Notes: a model not told the origin generated them from the letters alone. A DNA stretch of 64,000 nucleotides from Aeromicrobium terrae (GCF_008039565.1 NZ_VDUX01000008.1:62001-126000); one strand, 5' to 3'; shown: positions 9,671 through 19,581, counted from the stretch's first letter. Numbers and translations are program-made.

Positions 9671-11188
9671 CTAGGCCTCCGCGGCGGGAGCCGGTGCCGC
9701 CGGCCGGGTCGCGTGGGCCGGCCGGGCGAACATCGCGGCGACGATCAGCCCGAGAGCCAGCGCGACGGCCGGCAGGACCACCGACTGCGCCATGGCGTCG
9801 GCGAACGGCCCGGCGACCTCTGCCGGGAGCTTCTGCCCGGCCGTCTGGGCGCCCTCCATGGAGCCGGAGAAGCTCGGCAGGTTGGCGGACAGACGGGCCT
9901 CCATGAGCGCCGCGATGGCCGCGCTGCCGAGCACCGCACCCACCTGGCGCGTCGTGTTGTAGACGCCCGCTCCCGCCCCGGCCGACGCCATCGGCAGGTT
10001 GCGGGTGGCGGTGGCGGACAGTGGCGCCCAGAGGAACGCGTTGCCGACGCCGAACAGGGCCATCGGCACGAGGATCTCCCAGACGGCGCTGCCGACGGTG
10101 GTGACCTGGATCAGCCAGAACAGTGCCACCGACGACGCGGCGAATCCGGTGCCGACCAGGTAGCGCGGGTGCAGCCGGTCGGTGAGTCGGCCGACGAACG
10201 GCGCCAGGATGCCGGTGACCAGGGCCATCGGCACCAGCAGCAGCGCCGACTTGGTGGGGCTCAGACCGCGCACCGCCTGCGCGTAGAACATGAACGGCAG
10301 CGCCATGGACGTGATGGCGAACGAGACGAGCGAGATGCCGGCGTTGGCCAGGGAGAAGTTGCGGTCGCGGAACAGGCCGAGCGGCACGAGCGGCTCGCGC
10401 TGGATCCGGCTCTGCCACCACAGGAACGCGGCGAGGATGAGGAGCCCGAGCGCGATGAGCAGCGGCACCGAGATGATGCCGGTCATCGTGCCCCAGTCGT
10501 ACTTCTCGCCCTCCTGGATCCCGAACACCAGGCAGAACATGCCGACGGCGCTGAGGCCGACGCCCACCCAGTCGAACGTGTGCGAGTGCGTCTCCAGCGA
10601 CGGCACCAGACGCCAGGCCATGACGAAACCGACGATCCCGACCGGGACGTTGATGAAGAAGATCCACTCCCAGCCGGCGCCGTCGACGAGCACGCCGCCG
10701 AGGATCGGGCCGACCAGGGTGGCCATGCCGGCCGTGGCGCCCCAGAGCGCCATGGCGCTGCCGCGATTGGCGGCCGGGAACGTGCGGGTGATGACGGCCA
10801 TGGTCTGCGGGGTCATCATCGACGCGCCCAGGCCCTGCACGACGCGGGCGGTGATCAGCATCTCGATCGAACCGGTGAGCCCGCACCACAGCGACGACAG
10901 GGTGAAGATCGTGAGCCCGATCAGGTAGACGTTCTTGGGGCCGTACCGGTCGCCGAGCCGGCCGGTGACGAGCAGCGGCACGGCGTACGCGAGCAGGTAG
11001 GCGCTGGTGACCCAGATGACGCTGCCGACGTCGGTCTTCAGGTCGTCGAGGATGGCGGGCGTCGCGACGGACACGATGGTGTTGTCGACGAGGATCATGA
11101 AGAAGCCGATGACCATCGCCCAGAGGGCGGGCCAGGGGTTCACCCCGGCGGGCTGGTCGGTGGTGGCGTCAGGTTCGCGGACGGTCAT
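9671..11188 (-). CDS. MFS transporter, DHA2 family (EmrB/QacA type, 14 TM)
   Basis: 505 residues from the ATG that begins MTVREPDATTDQ; an upstream extension of 11 residues is possible but adds nothing. The first helix LWAMVIGFFMILVDNTIVSV contains the DHA2 motif 'LDxTIVNVALP' in variant form, and motif A GRLGDRYGPKNVYLIGL and motif C GPILGGVLVDGAGWEWIFF are clear. Proton-coupled export of drugs or metabolites is expected; the substrate is not predictable. It lies between a GNAT gene and purU with short gaps, and may only share transcription with them. Confidence 0.92.
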   Translation of the reverse strand: MTVREPDATTDQPAGVNPWPALWAMVIGFFMILVDNTIVSVATPAILDDLKTDVGSVIWVTSAYLLAYAVPLLVTGRLGDRYGPKNVYLIGLTIFTLSSLWCGLTGSIEMLITARVVQGLGASMMTPQTMAVITRTFPAANRGSAMALWGATAGMATLVGPILGGVLVDGAGWEWIFFINVPVGIVGFVMAWRLVPSLETHSHTFDWVGVGLSAVGMFCLVFGIQEGEKYDWGTMTGIISVPLLIALGLLILAAFLWWQSRIQREPLVPLGLFRDRNFSLANAGISLVSFAITSMALPFMFYAQAVRGLSPTKSALLLVPMALVTGILAPFVGRLTDRLHPRYLVGTGFAASSVALFWLIQVTTVGSAVWEILVPMALFGVGNAFLWAPLSATATRNLPMASAGAGAGVYNTTRQVGAVLGSAAIAALMEARLSANLPSFSGSMEGAQTAGQKLPAEVAGPFADAMAQSVVLPAVALALGLIVAAMFARPAHATRPAAPAPAAEA

Positions 11189-11227
11189 GGGAAGCGATTC
11201 TGCTCCTGTCCGCCAACACATCGCTGC

Positions 11228-12325
11228 TCAGGGCCGCAGAACCTCGTAGGTGTTGAGGTCGTCGAAGGTCCCGTCGCCGAGCTGCTCGGCCGCGGTCTCG
11301 GTGCCGACGAGGCGGAAGCCGGCCGCGACCGCGACCCCGTTGCTCGCCGCGTTGGTGGCAGCGGCGTGGAGGGACACCCGGTGCCGATCGAGCCCGGCCG
11401 GGTCGAACGCGTGCTGGACGACGGCGCGGACGGCCTCGGTCATGATCCCGCGCCCGCGGGCGTCCGGGTGCATCCAGTAGCCGACCTCCGCGTCCGTGGG
11501 GCTGTGCAGCTTCATGAGGGCGACGGTGCCCAGCAGCTGGTCGTCGGCCCGGTCCGCGACCGCCCAGGTGATCTTGGTGCCGCGCGCCTCGCGCCAGCTG
11601 ACGTCGTGCAGGAACTCCCGTGCGGACTCCGTCGTGTACGGGTGCGGCAGGTTCCGCAGCCACTGCCGCGACGCAGGATCGGAGCAGGCCTCGACGATCC
11701 GCGGGGTGTCGTCGTCGCGGAGCGGTCGCAGCCGGAGCCGTTCGGTCTCCAGGGCTGTCGCCTCGGCCCACGGCACGTCGGGCAGTGGGGCGTCGCCGAA
11801 CCGCCGCGACGCCGTCCACGCGTCGATCACCTGACCGCGCTCGTGCAGGATCCCCGGCGTGATGCCGTGCAAGGTGAAGCCGGTCCGGTGCGCCACGCGC
11901 AGCGACGCGACGTTCCCGACGTGCGCCCGCCAGTGGACGATCTCGACGCCGCCGTGGGTGAAGGCCCAGTCGGTGGCGAGCCGGACGGCCCGCACCATCA
12001 GGCCACGTCCGCGAGCCGAGGGGTGGAGGGCGAAGCCGATGTCGGCGATCGGCATCCCGCGGACGTCGACGTTGCCGACGTACCCGCCGTCGGCCTCGAT
12101 GGCCCAGCACCGGTTCGTGCCCTGGTCCCAGCCCTTCGGGATGACGGCGAACGCGAACTCCTCGGTACCCGCGCGCGTCTGTTCCTCCGGGACGGACGTC
12201 CAGCGCACCATCTCGGGGTCCTGGGCCATCTCGAGCATCGCGTCGACGTCGGCGCGGACGTGCGCGCGGAGCGTGACGACCCCGTCGGTCAGGACCGGGA
12301 CGCTCAGAGGCCAAGCAAGGGTCAT
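11228..12325 (-). CDS. Tandem GNAT acetyltransferase (two GNAT domains)
   Basis: 365 residues carrying two complete GNAT folds. Domain 1 (~1-175) has SARGRGLMVRAVRLATDWAF at the acetyl-CoA site; domain 2 (~185-365) has PDARGRGIMTEAVRAVVQHA. Both look like the RimJ/RimL class. The start ATG overlaps the stop of pheA by 4 bases (ATGA). Acceptors are unknown; tandem GNATs often pair one active and one structural domain, but here both acetyl-CoA loops look intact. Confidence 0.82.
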   Translation of the reverse strand: MTLAWPLSVPVLTDGVVTLRAHVRADVDAMLEMAQDPEMVRWTSVPEEQTRAGTEEFAFAVIPKGWDQGTNRCWAIEADGGYVGNVDVRGMPIADIGFALHPSARGRGLMVRAVRLATDWAFTHGGVEIVHWRAHVGNVASLRVAHRTGFTLHGITPGILHERGQVIDAWTASRRFGDAPLPDVPWAEATALETERLRLRPLRDDDTPRIVEACSDPASRQWLRNLPHPYTTESAREFLHDVSWREARGTKITWAVADRADDQLLGTVALMKLHSPTDAEVGYWMHPDARGRGIMTEAVRAVVQHAFDPAGLDRHRVSLHAAATNAASNGVAVAAGFRLVGTETAAEQLGDGTFDDLNTYEVLRP

Positions 12326-13164
12326 CCCTCGGCGCGGAACGGGTCGGCCGGGTAGACGCCGAGGATCTTGACCTCGGTCGTGAAGAAGGTCAGCTCCTCG
12401 AGCGCCCGCTTGACCCCGATGTCCTCGGGGTGGCCGTCGACCTCGGCGAGGAACTGGGTGGCGGTGAACTCGCCGCCGACCATGTAGCTCTCCAGCTTGG
12501 TCATGTTGACGCCGTTGGTGGCGAAGCCGCCGAGCGCCTTGTAGAGCGACGCCGGCAGGTTGCGCACGTTGAAGATGAAGCTCGTGACGACGGGACCCTG
12601 GCCGCGGGGCGCCTCCACCATCTCCGGCGACAGCACGACGAACCGGGTGGTGTTGTGGTCCTCGTCCTCGACGTCCTCGGCGAGGATCTCGAGGCCGTAG
12701 ATCTCGGCGGCGAGCGGCGGCGCGATGGCGGCCTGCGTGACGTCCTGCGCGTCGGCGATCTCGCGCGCGGCGCCGGCGGTGTCGCCGGAGATGATCGGTG
12801 TCAGGCCGTGCTCGCGGATGACGCGACGGCACTGTCCGAGCGCGTGCACGTGGCTGTGCACCGTCTTGATGGTCTCGAGGCTCGAGCCCGGCACCGCCAT
12901 GAGGTTGAACTGGATGCGCAGGAAGTGCTCGGCGATGATGTGCAGCCCGGACGTCGGCAGGAAGTGGTGGATGTCGGCGACGCGGCCGGCGATCGAGTTG
13001 TCGATCGGGATCAGCGCGAGCTCGGCGTCACCGTTCTCGACGGCGGCGAAGACGTCCTCGAACGACGCGCAGGCCACGGCCTCCCACTCGGGGTAGTGCT
13101 GCTTGCACACGATGTGGGAGTTGGCGCCGGGCTCGCCCTGGTACGCGATGCGTCGTGCGGTCAC
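12322..13164 (-). CDS. pheA: Prephenate dehydratase
   Basis: Converts prephenate to phenylpyruvate in phenylalanine synthesis. 280 residues from a GTG that overlaps the galK stop (GTGA). The catalytic domain starts RIAYQGEPGANSHIVCKQHY and ends with the TTRFVVLS active-site motif (~residues 172-179). A C-terminal ACT domain follows (TSFIFNVRNLPASLYKALGG, then TKLESYMVGG, a variant of the ESRP allosteric motif), implying phenylalanine feedback. There is no chorismate mutase domain, as usual in actinobacteria. Confidence 0.95.
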   Translation of the reverse strand: MTARRIAYQGEPGANSHIVCKQHYPEWEAVACASFEDVFAAVENGDAELALIPIDNSIAGRVADIHHFLPTSGLHIIAEHFLRIQFNLMAVPGSSLETIKTVHSHVHALGQCRRVIREHGLTPIISGDTAGAAREIADAQDVTQAAIAPPLAAEIYGLEILAEDVEDEDHNTTRFVVLSPEMVEAPRGQGPVVTSFIFNVRNLPASLYKALGGFATNGVNMTKLESYMVGGEFTATQFLAEVDGHPEDIGVKRALEELTFFTTEVKILGVYPADPFRAEG

Positions 13165-14228
13165 GCCTCTAGTCTCGCACCGTCGGACGGGTGGACGACG
13201 AAGATGTCCGGCGCCGGCCAGCCGACGGAGTCGTAGCGCTGCTCCACCAGTTCGCGCACGGGCCGGACCCGGTCCTGCGGCACGAGCGCCACGGCGCTGC
13301 CGCCGAAGCCGCCGCCGGTCATGCGGGCGCCGAGCGCGCCGGCCTCGAGCGCGGCGTCGACGGCGACGTCCAGCTCGGCGCAGCTGACCTGGAAGTCGTC
13401 GCGGAGCGACGCGTGCGACGCGGTGAGCATCGTGCCGAGCTGGGTCCACGCACCGGACTCGACCGCCCGCAGCGCCCCGCGGACTCGCGCGGTCTCGGTG
13501 ATGACGTGCCGCGTGCGGGCCTTGAGGGTCTCGTCCTCGATCCGCAGGATCGCGTCCGGCCCCGCCTCAGCCAGGTGGTCGAGCCCCAGCAGGGCCGCGG
13601 CCTCCTCGCACTCACGCCGACGGTCGGCGTAGCCGCTGGTGCCGTGCTCGTGCGACGCCCCGGTGACGATCACGACGAGGGCCAGGCCGTCGGCCTCGAC
13701 GTCGATCGGCACCTCGCGCACGGACGGCGGGTCGGTGGCGCAGTCGACGAGCACCGCGTGCCCGGCGCGACCGTGCAGCACGGCGAGCTGGTCCATCAGC
13801 CCGGTCGGTGCCCCCGACGTCTCGTGCTCGGCCTGCTGCGACGCCTTCGCCACGTCCATCCGGCTCAGCCCGAGCGACCCGAGCTCGTCGAGCGCGCTCG
13901 CCACGCCGCACGTGAGCGCTGCCGACGACGACAGCCCCGCGCCGACCGGCAGGTCGGACTCCACCACCAGGTCGGCGCCGCGGGCACCCGGCACCGCCCG
14001 CACCACCCCGGCGACCAGAGCCGCCCAGTCATCGGTCGACTCCCCGACGGTGAACGACGCCTTGCGCCCATCACTCCACACGTTCACCGTGTCGTCGTCG
14101 CGAGCCCGCGCCTTGAGCGTCAGACCGCGGTCGATGGCGAACGGGAGGGCCGGTCCGCCGGAGTAGTCGAGGTGCTCCCCGATGAGGTTGACCCGCCCCG
14201 GGATCCGCCATGTGCGCACGTCAGCCAT
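13161..14228 (-). CDS. galK: Galactokinase
   Basis: Phosphorylates galactose at C1 (Leloir pathway). GHMP-kinase features: [20 protein letters not shown] (substrate-binding motif, residues ~10-30), [18 protein letters not shown] (ATP loop), [11 protein letters not shown] (catalytic Asp), and [14 protein letters not shown] near the C-terminus. 355 residues, slightly shorter than the typical ~380. No galT or galE is nearby; instead galK heads a minus-strand run with pheA and a GNAT gene, so it probably supplies salvage only. Its start is about 50 bases from divergent trpS. Confidence 0.93.
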   Translation of the reverse strand: MADVRTWRIPGRVNLIGEHLDYSGGPALPFAIDRGLTLKARARDDDTVNVWSDGRKASFTVGESTDDWAALVAGVVRAVPGARGADLVVESDLPVGAGLSSSAALTCGVASALDELGSLGLSRMDVAKASQQAEHETSGAPTGLMDQLAVLHGRAGHAVLVDCATDPPSVREVPIDVEADGLALVVIVTGASHEHGTSGYADRRRECEEAAALLGLDHLAEAGPDAILRIEDETLKARTRHVITETARVRGALRAVESGAWTQLGTMLTASHASLRDDFQVSCAELDVAVDAALEAGALGARMTGGGFGGSAVALVPQDRVRPVRELVEQRYDSVGWPAPDIFVVHPSDGARLEA

Positions 14229-14279
14229 GGCGTGAGCCTACGGGCGGAAGACCTGGACTGGCCTGGCAGAATGCACAGC

Positions 14280-15296
14280 ATGCCTGATGCCCCCTCGAGG
14301 CCACGGGTGCTCTCCGGCGCCCAGCCGACCGCCGACTCGTACCACCTCGGCAACTACTTCGGGGCGTTCAAGCAGTGGGTGGCGCTCCAGGACGACTTCG
14401 AGGCGTTCTACTTCATCCCGGACCTCCACGCGATCACCATCGAGTACGACCCGGCGGCCCTTCGAGAGCGCACGTACGTCGCCGCGGCGCAGCTGCTCGC
14501 TGCGGGGGTCGACCCCGAGCGCAGCGCCGTGTTCGTCCAGAGCCAGGTGCCCGAGCACGCCCAGCTCGCGTGGGTGCTCGGCGGCATCACCGGCTTCGGC
14601 GAGGCCAGCCGCATGACGCAGTTCAAGGACAAGACCACCAAGGGCGGCTCGGAGTCCGCGAGCGTCGGGCTGTTCACCTACCCGATCCTCATGGCGGCGG
14701 ACATCCTCCTGTACCAGGCCGACAAGGTCCCGGTGGGCGAGGACCAGCGGCAGCACGTCGAGCTCACCCGCAACCTCGCGCAGCGCTTCAACCACCGCTT
14801 CGGCGAGACGTTCACCGTGCCCGAGCCGTACGTCCTGAAGGCGACCGCCAAGATCTACGACCTGCAGGAGCCCGGCGCCAAGATGAGCAAGTCGCAGTCG
14901 TCGCCCAACGGCGTCGTCGACCTGCTCGACGACCCGAAGAAGGCGGCGAAGAAGATCCGCTCGGCCGTCACGGACTCCGGCTCGGAGATCCGGTTCGACC
15001 CGGTGGAGAAGCCCGGCATCTCGAACCTGCTCCTGATCTTCTCGGCGCTCACCGACCGGTCGATCGACGACATCGTCGCGGAGTTCGACGGCCAGCAGTA
15101 CGGCCACTTCAAGGTGGCGCTCGGCGACCTGGTGGCCGACTTCGTCGGCACGTTCGGGGAGCGCACCCGCGAGCTGCTGGGCGACCGGGCCGAGCTCGAC
15201 CGCATCCTGGCGCACGGTGCGGCGCAGGCCCGCGAGGTCGCCGCCACGACGCTCGCCACCGTGTACGACCGCTCGGGATTCCTGCCGGCGAAATGA
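14280..15296 (+). CDS. trpS: Tryptophanyl-tRNA synthetase
   Basis: Charges tRNA-Trp. 338 residues, class I synthetase: [20 protein letters not shown] carries the HIGH-equivalent (HLGN), [19 protein letters not shown] the dimer/tryptophan region, and [18 protein letters not shown] the KMSKS loop. The start could instead be the ATG 9 bases upstream; the chosen one gives the usual short N-terminus before RPRVLSG. Co-transcribed with the 2H gene through an ATGA overlap. Confidence 0.96.
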   Translation: MPDAPSRPRVLSGAQPTADSYHLGNYFGAFKQWVALQDDFEAFYFIPDLHAITIEYDPAALRERTYVAAAQLLAAGVDPERSAVFVQSQVPEHAQLAWVLGGITGFGEASRMTQFKDKTTKGGSESASVGLFTYPILMAADILLYQADKVPVGEDQRQHVELTRNLAQRFNHRFGETFTVPEPYVLKATAKIYDLQEPGAKMSKSQSSPNGVVDLLDDPKKAAKKIRSAVTDSGSEIRFDPVEKPGISNLLLIFSALTDRSIDDIVAEFDGQQYGHFKVALGDLVADFVGTFGERTRELLGDRAELDRILAHGAAQAREVAATTLATVYDRSGFLPAK

Positions 15297-15844
15297 GCGA
15301 GTCGGCGGGGGTGCCGGGCCGTGGGCGGCTGGTCCGAATGGGTGTCGCGATCGCGGTCCCGGATCCCTACGGCACTCAGCTCCAGGAGGCCCGCGCCGGC
15401 TTCGGCGACCCGCTCGCGGAGAGCGTCCCCAGTCACGTGACCCTCATGCCGCCGCACGACGTCGACGAGGCGGCGCTCGACGACGTCCGCGACCGCCTGC
15501 ACGGCGCCGCAGCCCTCGTCTCGCCGTTCCGGATGGAGCTGCGCGGCACGGGCTCGTTCCGGCCCGTGTCGCCGGTGGTGTTCGTGGCGGTCAGCCAGGG
15601 CATCTCCGAGACCGAGATCCTGGCCTCGCACGTCCGCAGCACCCTCGGCGGTCCGGACCCGGAGTTCCCGTTCCACCCGCACGTCACGGTGGCCCACCAC
15701 CTGGACGACGCCGCACTCGACCGGGCCGACGACTCCCTGCGCGACTACGCCTGCGCGTTCGACGTCACCGAGTTCGCGCTCTACCTGCACGAGGACGAGG
15801 CCGGCTGGGTCCCGCAGCACCGGTTCGCTCTCGGCGGCCACTAG
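15293..15844 (+). CDS. 2H phosphoesterase family protein (2'-5' RNA ligase-like)
   Basis: 183 residues of the 2H superfamily: two HxT motifs, SHVTLMPPH (~residue 45) and [10 protein letters not shown] (~residue 125), spaced as in LigT/ThpR proteins. Family members act as 2'-5' RNA ligases or 2',3'-cyclic phosphodiesterases. It is translationally coupled to trpS by an ATGA overlap, a pairing consistent with a tRNA- or RNA-related role (inference). The stop shares CTAG with the convergent LysR gene. Confidence 0.82.
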   Translation: MSESAGVPGRGRLVRMGVAIAVPDPYGTQLQEARAGFGDPLAESVPSHVTLMPPHDVDEAALDDVRDRLHGAAALVSPFRMELRGTGSFRPVSPVVFVAVSQGISETEILASHVRSTLGGPDPEFPFHPHVTVAHHLDDAALDRADDSLRDYACAFDVTEFALYLHEDEAGWVPQHRFALGGH

Positions 15845-16716
15845 AAGGACGCGAGCAGCTCGTCCCGGAAGGCCAGGGCGGCGAGCTGGAGCGCCGCCGG
15901 CCGGTTCGCGAGCGCGATCTCGCGCCGCAGCGACGGCTTGGTCAGTGCGGTGGCGCGCAGGCCGGGGCGCCGGCCCATGACCATCTCCGGCACGACGGCG
16001 TGCCCGAGACCGGCCTCGACGAACCGCAGCACGGCACTCATCTCTCCGCCCTCGACGGCCAGCCGCGGGGTGAAGCCGGCCGACGCGCAGGCCCGCAGGG
16101 TCACCTCGCGCAGGTCGTAGCCCTCGCGGAACATCACCAGCGGCAGGTCGCGCAGGTCCGACACCTCGAGCGCGTCGGGCAGCTCGGCGTCGCCGGGGCT
16201 GGCGAGCACGAGGCTCTCCCGGAGCAGTGGCGTGGTCTCCAGCCCGGCCATCTGGTCCGACCCGCGCGGCGGGACGATCAGCAGCGCCAGGTCGAGCTCG
16301 CCCTGCAGCAGCTCGCGGGTGAGGACGCGCGACCCGGCCTCCTGGATCTCGAGGTCGATGTCCGGGTGCGTCGCGTGGAACCTGGTCAGGATGTCCGGCA
16401 GCAGTCCGTCGCACAGCGACGGGGTGGCGCCGAGCCGGACCCGGCCGCGACGCAGCCCGGTGACCTCCTGCACGGAGCGCTCGGCACTCTCGACGTCGAT
16501 CAGGATGCGCTCGGCGTGGGGGAGCAGGGCCTCACCGGCACTGGTCAGCTCGATGGCCCCGCGGTTGCGCACGAACAGCGCGGTGCCGAGCGAGTTCTCC
16601 AGCACGCGGATCTGCTTGGAGAGCGTGGGCTGGGCGACGCCGACGAGCTCGGCGGCCTGGGTGAAGTGGCGCGTCCGGGCGACGGCGGCGAAGTAGGCGA
16701 GCTGTTGGACCTGCAC
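15841..16716 (-). CDS. LysR-type transcriptional regulator, divergent from sdhCAB
   Basis: 291 residues from a GTG giving MQVQQLAYFAAVARTRHFTQ, the standard LysR N-terminus; an extended start 17 codons upstream lacks similarity. Winged HTH AAELVGVAQPTLSKQIRVLE at ~residues 17-37, then a substrate-binding domain (GRVRLGATPSLCDGLLPDIL...). Located 140 bases from sdhC in divergent orientation with a T-N11-A palindrome between, it is the likely regulator of the succinate dehydrogenase operon. The effector is unknown; other targets are possible. Confidence 0.92.
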   Translation of the reverse strand: MQVQQLAYFAAVARTRHFTQAAELVGVAQPTLSKQIRVLENSLGTALFVRNRGAIELTSAGEALLPHAERILIDVESAERSVQEVTGLRRGRVRLGATPSLCDGLLPDILTRFHATHPDIDLEIQEAGSRVLTRELLQGELDLALLIVPPRGSDQMAGLETTPLLRESLVLASPGDAELPDALEVSDLRDLPLVMFREGYDLREVTLRACASAGFTPRLAVEGGEMSAVLRFVEAGLGHAVVPEMVMGRRPGLRATALTKPSLRREIALANRPAALQLAALAFRDELLASF

Positions 16717-16737
16717 GAAACGGCATCCTACGCGTCG

Positions 16738-16752
16738 ATAGACGGAGGCTAT
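16738..16752. promoter_or_regulatory. Candidate LysR operator (ATAG-N7-CTAT, T-N11-A)
   Basis: ATAG and CTAT flank 7 bases, giving the T-N11-A dyad typical of LysR recognition sites, just upstream of the lysR start and about 105 bases from sdhC. An overlapping inverted repeat GAGGCT-N9-AGCCTC (16745-16765) shares part of it, resembling adjacent recognition and activation half-sites. A possible sdhC promoter follows: TTGCCC (16775-16780), 18-base spacer, TACGGT (16799-16804). Confidence 0.45.
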
Positions 16753-16800
16753 GAAAGGGAGCCTCACAATGACTTTGCCCCTCCCGCCGAGACGGGTCTA

Positions 16801-16839
16801 CGGTGGCCGCGTATTGTCACGCGGGACTTCGGGCCACCG
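16801..16839. repeat. Nested inverted repeat in the sdhC leader
   Basis: Perfect 8-base arms CGGTGGCC and GGCCACCG enclose 23 bases containing a second inverted repeat, CGCGT-N6-ACGCG. It ends 17 bases before the sdhC ATG. If the promoter at 16775-16804 is right, only the 3' arm plus inner stem are transcribed, so the outer repeat would be a DNA element; otherwise it is a leader hairpin. Confidence 0.35.
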
Positions 16840-16856
16840 ACGAGAACGGACCAGGC

Positions 16857-17672
16857 ATGACGACAACTGCCCCCGACGCGGCGCCGCGCCAAGGCGCAGG
16901 GAGGGCCGCGATCGCGGCCAGGACCCTCCGTACCGACCGCTGGTGGTTCCCGCCGGCGATCCAGGCCGCGGGGCTGACGCTCTGGGTCGCCTACGCGACG
17001 TTCCGGGCGTTCATGCAGGACCACTACTGGATCGACCAGTACCACTACCTGACGCCGTTCTACTCGCCGTGCGTCTCGAACGGGTGCACGCCGGAGGCGG
17101 CGGAGTTCGGGCGGTTCCTGCCGGACTGGCCGATCCTGCCGTACGCGGCGATGACCCTGCCGTTCCTGCTGCTCTTCCGCCTGACCTGCTACTACTACCG
17201 CAAGGCGTACTACCGGGCGTTCTGGATGTCGCCGCCGGCCTGCGCCGTCGCCGAGCCGCACTCCTCGTACAGCGGCGAGACCCGCTTCCCGCTGATCGGC
17301 CAGAACGCGCACCGCTACTTCTTCTACGCCGCGGTGATCATCTCGGTGATCAACACCTGGGACGCGATCCACGCGTTCACCACCGCGGACGGTGAGTTCG
17401 GCTTCGGTCTCGGCAACGTGATCCTCGTGATCAACGTGCTGCTGCTCTGGACGTACACGGTCAGCTGCCACTCCTGCCGCAGCATCATGGGCGGCAAGCT
17501 GAACCACTTCTCCAAGCACCCGGTGCGCTACCGGCTCTGGCTGGGCATCTCCAAGCTCAACGGGCGGCACATGCTGCTGGCGTGGGTCACGCTCGGCACG
17601 CTCGCGATCACCGACTTCTACATCTGGGGCTTGTCGGCCGACTGGTTCGACGATCTCCGATTCGTGAACTGA
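16857..17672 (+). CDS. sdhC: Succinate dehydrogenase cytochrome b/membrane anchor subunit, Sdh1 type
   Basis: Membrane anchor of the Sdh1-type succinate:quinone oxidoreductase, 271 residues with about five transmembrane helices (AGLTLWVAYATFRAFM; ILPYAAMTLPFLLLFRL; YFFYAAVIISVINTWDAI; VILVINVLLLWTYTVSCH; MLLAWVTLGTLAITDFYIW). It is unlike the small SdhC/SdhD pair; a single long subunit with conserved cysteines (CVSNGC near residue 72, CHSC near 204) matches mycobacterial SdhC of Sdh1, reported to bind a membrane-embedded Rieske-type Fe-S cluster. First gene of sdhCAB; ATG chosen because it gives the expected N-terminal cytoplasmic tail. Confidence 0.88.
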   Translation: MTTTAPDAAPRQGAGRAAIAARTLRTDRWWFPPAIQAAGLTLWVAYATFRAFMQDHYWIDQYHYLTPFYSPCVSNGCTPEAAEFGRFLPDWPILPYAAMTLPFLLLFRLTCYYYRKAYYRAFWMSPPACAVAEPHSSYSGETRFPLIGQNAHRYFFYAAVIISVINTWDAIHAFTTADGEFGFGLGNVILVINVLLLWTYTVSCHSCRSIMGGKLNHFSKHPVRYRLWLGISKLNGRHMLLAWVTLGTLAITDFYIWGLSADWFDDLRFVN

Positions 17673-17685
17673 GAGGACTCACTTC

Positions 17686-19581
17686 GTGAGCGAGATCGAG
17701 ACGCACTCCTACGACGTCATCGTCATCGGCGCCGGAGGCTCCGGACTGCGGGCGGCCATTGCGGCCCGCGAGGCCGGCAAGAAGACGGCGATCATCAGCA
17801 AGTCGCTGTTCGGCAAGGCGCACACGGTGATGGCCGAGGGCGGCTGCGCGGCCGCCATGGGCAACGTGAACCCCAACGACAACTGGATGGTCCACTTCCG
17901 CGACACCATGCGCGGCGGCAAGTTCCTCAACAACTGGCGGATGGCGGAGCTGCACGCCAAGGAGGCGCCCGACCGCGTCTGGGAGCTCGAGACCTACGGC
18001 GCGCTGTTCGACCGCACGCCCGAGGGCAAGATCAGCCAGCGCAACTTCGGCGGCCACACCTACCCGCGCCTCGCGCACGTCGGCGACCGCACGGGCCTGG
18101 AGATGATCCGCACGCTGCAGCAGAAGATCGTCTCGCTGCAGCAGGACGACTTCGCCCGCACCGGCGACTACGAGGCCAACATCAAGGTCTACGCCGAGTG
18201 CACCGTCACCGACCTGATCAAGGACGGCGAGCGCATCGCCGGTGCGCTGGCCTACTGGCGCGAGTCCGGCCGGCACCTGCTGCTCGAGGCGCCCGCGATC
18301 GTCATGGCCACCGGCGGCGTCGGCAAGTCCTACAAGGTCACGAGCAACTCCTGGGAGTACACCGGCGACGGCCACGCGCTCGCGCTGCGGGCCGGGGCGT
18401 CGCTGATCAACATGGAGTTCCTGCAGTTCCACCCCACGGGCATGGTCTGGCCCCCGTCGGTGAAGGGCATCCTCGTCACCGAGTCGGTGCGCGGCGACGG
18501 CGGCGTCCTCACGAACTCCGAGGGCAAGCGGTTCATGTTCGACTACATCCCGGACGTGTTCAAGGACCAGTACGCCACCACCGAGGAGGAGGCGGACCGC
18601 TGGTACACCGACGCGGACAACAACAAGCGTCCGCCGGAGCTGCTGCCGCGTGACGAGGTCGCCCGCGCCATCAACTCCGAGGTGCAGGCCGGTCGCGGGT
18701 CACCGCACGGTGGCGTCTTCCTCGACGTGTCCAGCCGCATGCCGGCCGAGACGATCATCAAGCGCCTCCCGTCGATGCACCACCAGTTCAAGGAGCTGGC
18801 CGACGTCGACATCACGAAGGAGCCGATGGAGGTCGGCCCCACGTGCCACTACGTCATGGGCGGCATCGAGGTCGACCCGGACACCGGCCAGGCGTCCGTG
18901 CCGGGCCTGTTCGCCGCGGGCGAGTGCTCCGGCGGCATGCACGGCTCGAACCGCCTCGGCGGCAACTCGTTGTCCGACCTGCTGGTCTTCGGCAAGCGCG
19001 CCGGCGACGGCGCCGCCGCGTACGTCGACAGCCTGAGTGCGCGCCCGGTCCTCGACGAGGTCGAGGTCAAGCGGGCGCAGGAGCGCTCGGTGGCCCCGTT
19101 CGGTGACGGCTCGCAGGACGGTGCCGAGAACCCGTACACGCTGCACCAGGAGCTCCAGCAGACGATGAACGACCTCGTCGGCATCATCCGCAAGGAGGAG
19201 GAGGTCCGGCAGGCGATCACCAAGCTCGGTGAGCTGAAGGAGCGCGCCAAGAACCTCGTCGTCGAGGGGCACCGGCAGTTCAACCCGGGCTGGCACCTCG
19301 CGCTCGACCTGCGCAACATGCTGCTGGTCAGCGAGTGCGTCGCCAACGCCGCCGTCCTCCGCCAGGAGAGCCGCGGCGGTCACACCCGCGACGACTACAC
19401 GACGATGGACGCCGAGTGGCGGCACAAGCTGCTCGTCTGCACCGCTGACGGCGACGACGGCGTGCAGATCGTCGAGCAGGAGCAGATCCCGATGCGGTCC
19501 GACCTCATGGAGCTGTTCGAGCTCGACGAGCTCAAGAAGTACTTCACCGACGCAGAGCTTCCGGGAGGGGCAACCGCATGA
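17686..19581 (+). CDS. sdhA: Succinate dehydrogenase flavoprotein subunit
   Basis: Oxidises succinate to fumarate. 631 residues, GTG start with GAGAGGA about 9 bases upstream. FAD fold YDVIVIGAGGSGLRAAIAAR at ~9-28; the flavin-attachment region KSLFGKAHTVMAEGGCAAAM; the active-site segments GGHTYPRLAHVGDRTGLEM and HGSNRLGGNSLSDLLVFGKR. Length and motifs fit the larger Sdh1 flavoprotein (~630-650) instead of the ~590-residue Sdh2 type. Followed by sdhB with an ATGA overlap. Confidence 0.96.
   Translation: MSEIETHSYDVIVIGAGGSGLRAAIAAREAGKKTAIISKSLFGKAHTVMAEGGCAAAMGNVNPNDNWMVHFRDTMRGGKFLNNWRMAELHAKEAPDRVWELETYGALFDRTPEGKISQRNFGGHTYPRLAHVGDRTGLEMIRTLQQKIVSLQQDDFARTGDYEANIKVYAECTVTDLIKDGERIAGALAYWRESGRHLLLEAPAIVMATGGVGKSYKVTSNSWEYTGDGHALALRAGASLINMEFLQFHPTGMVWPPSVKGILVTESVRGDGGVLTNSEGKRFMFDYIPDVFKDQYATTEEEADRWYTDADNNKRPPELLPRDEVARAINSEVQAGRGSPHGGVFLDVSSRMPAETIIKRLPSMHHQFKELADVDITKEPMEVGPTCHYVMGGIEVDPDTGQASVPGLFAAGECSGGMHGSNRLGGNSLSDLLVFGKRAGDGAAAYVDSLSARPVLDEVEVKRAQERSVAPFGDGSQDGAENPYTLHQELQQTMNDLVGIIRKEEEVRQAITKLGELKERAKNLVVEGHRQFNPGWHLALDLRNMLLVSECVANAAVLRQESRGGHTRDDYTTMDAEWRHKLLVCTADGDDGVQIVEQEQIPMRSDLMELFELDELKKYFTDAELPGGATA

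Noticed and set aside
9647..12355. Plus-strand frame of ~900 codons opposite the transporter and GNAT genes
   Set aside because: Asp/Arg/Gln-rich composition without motifs; opposite strand has real domains.
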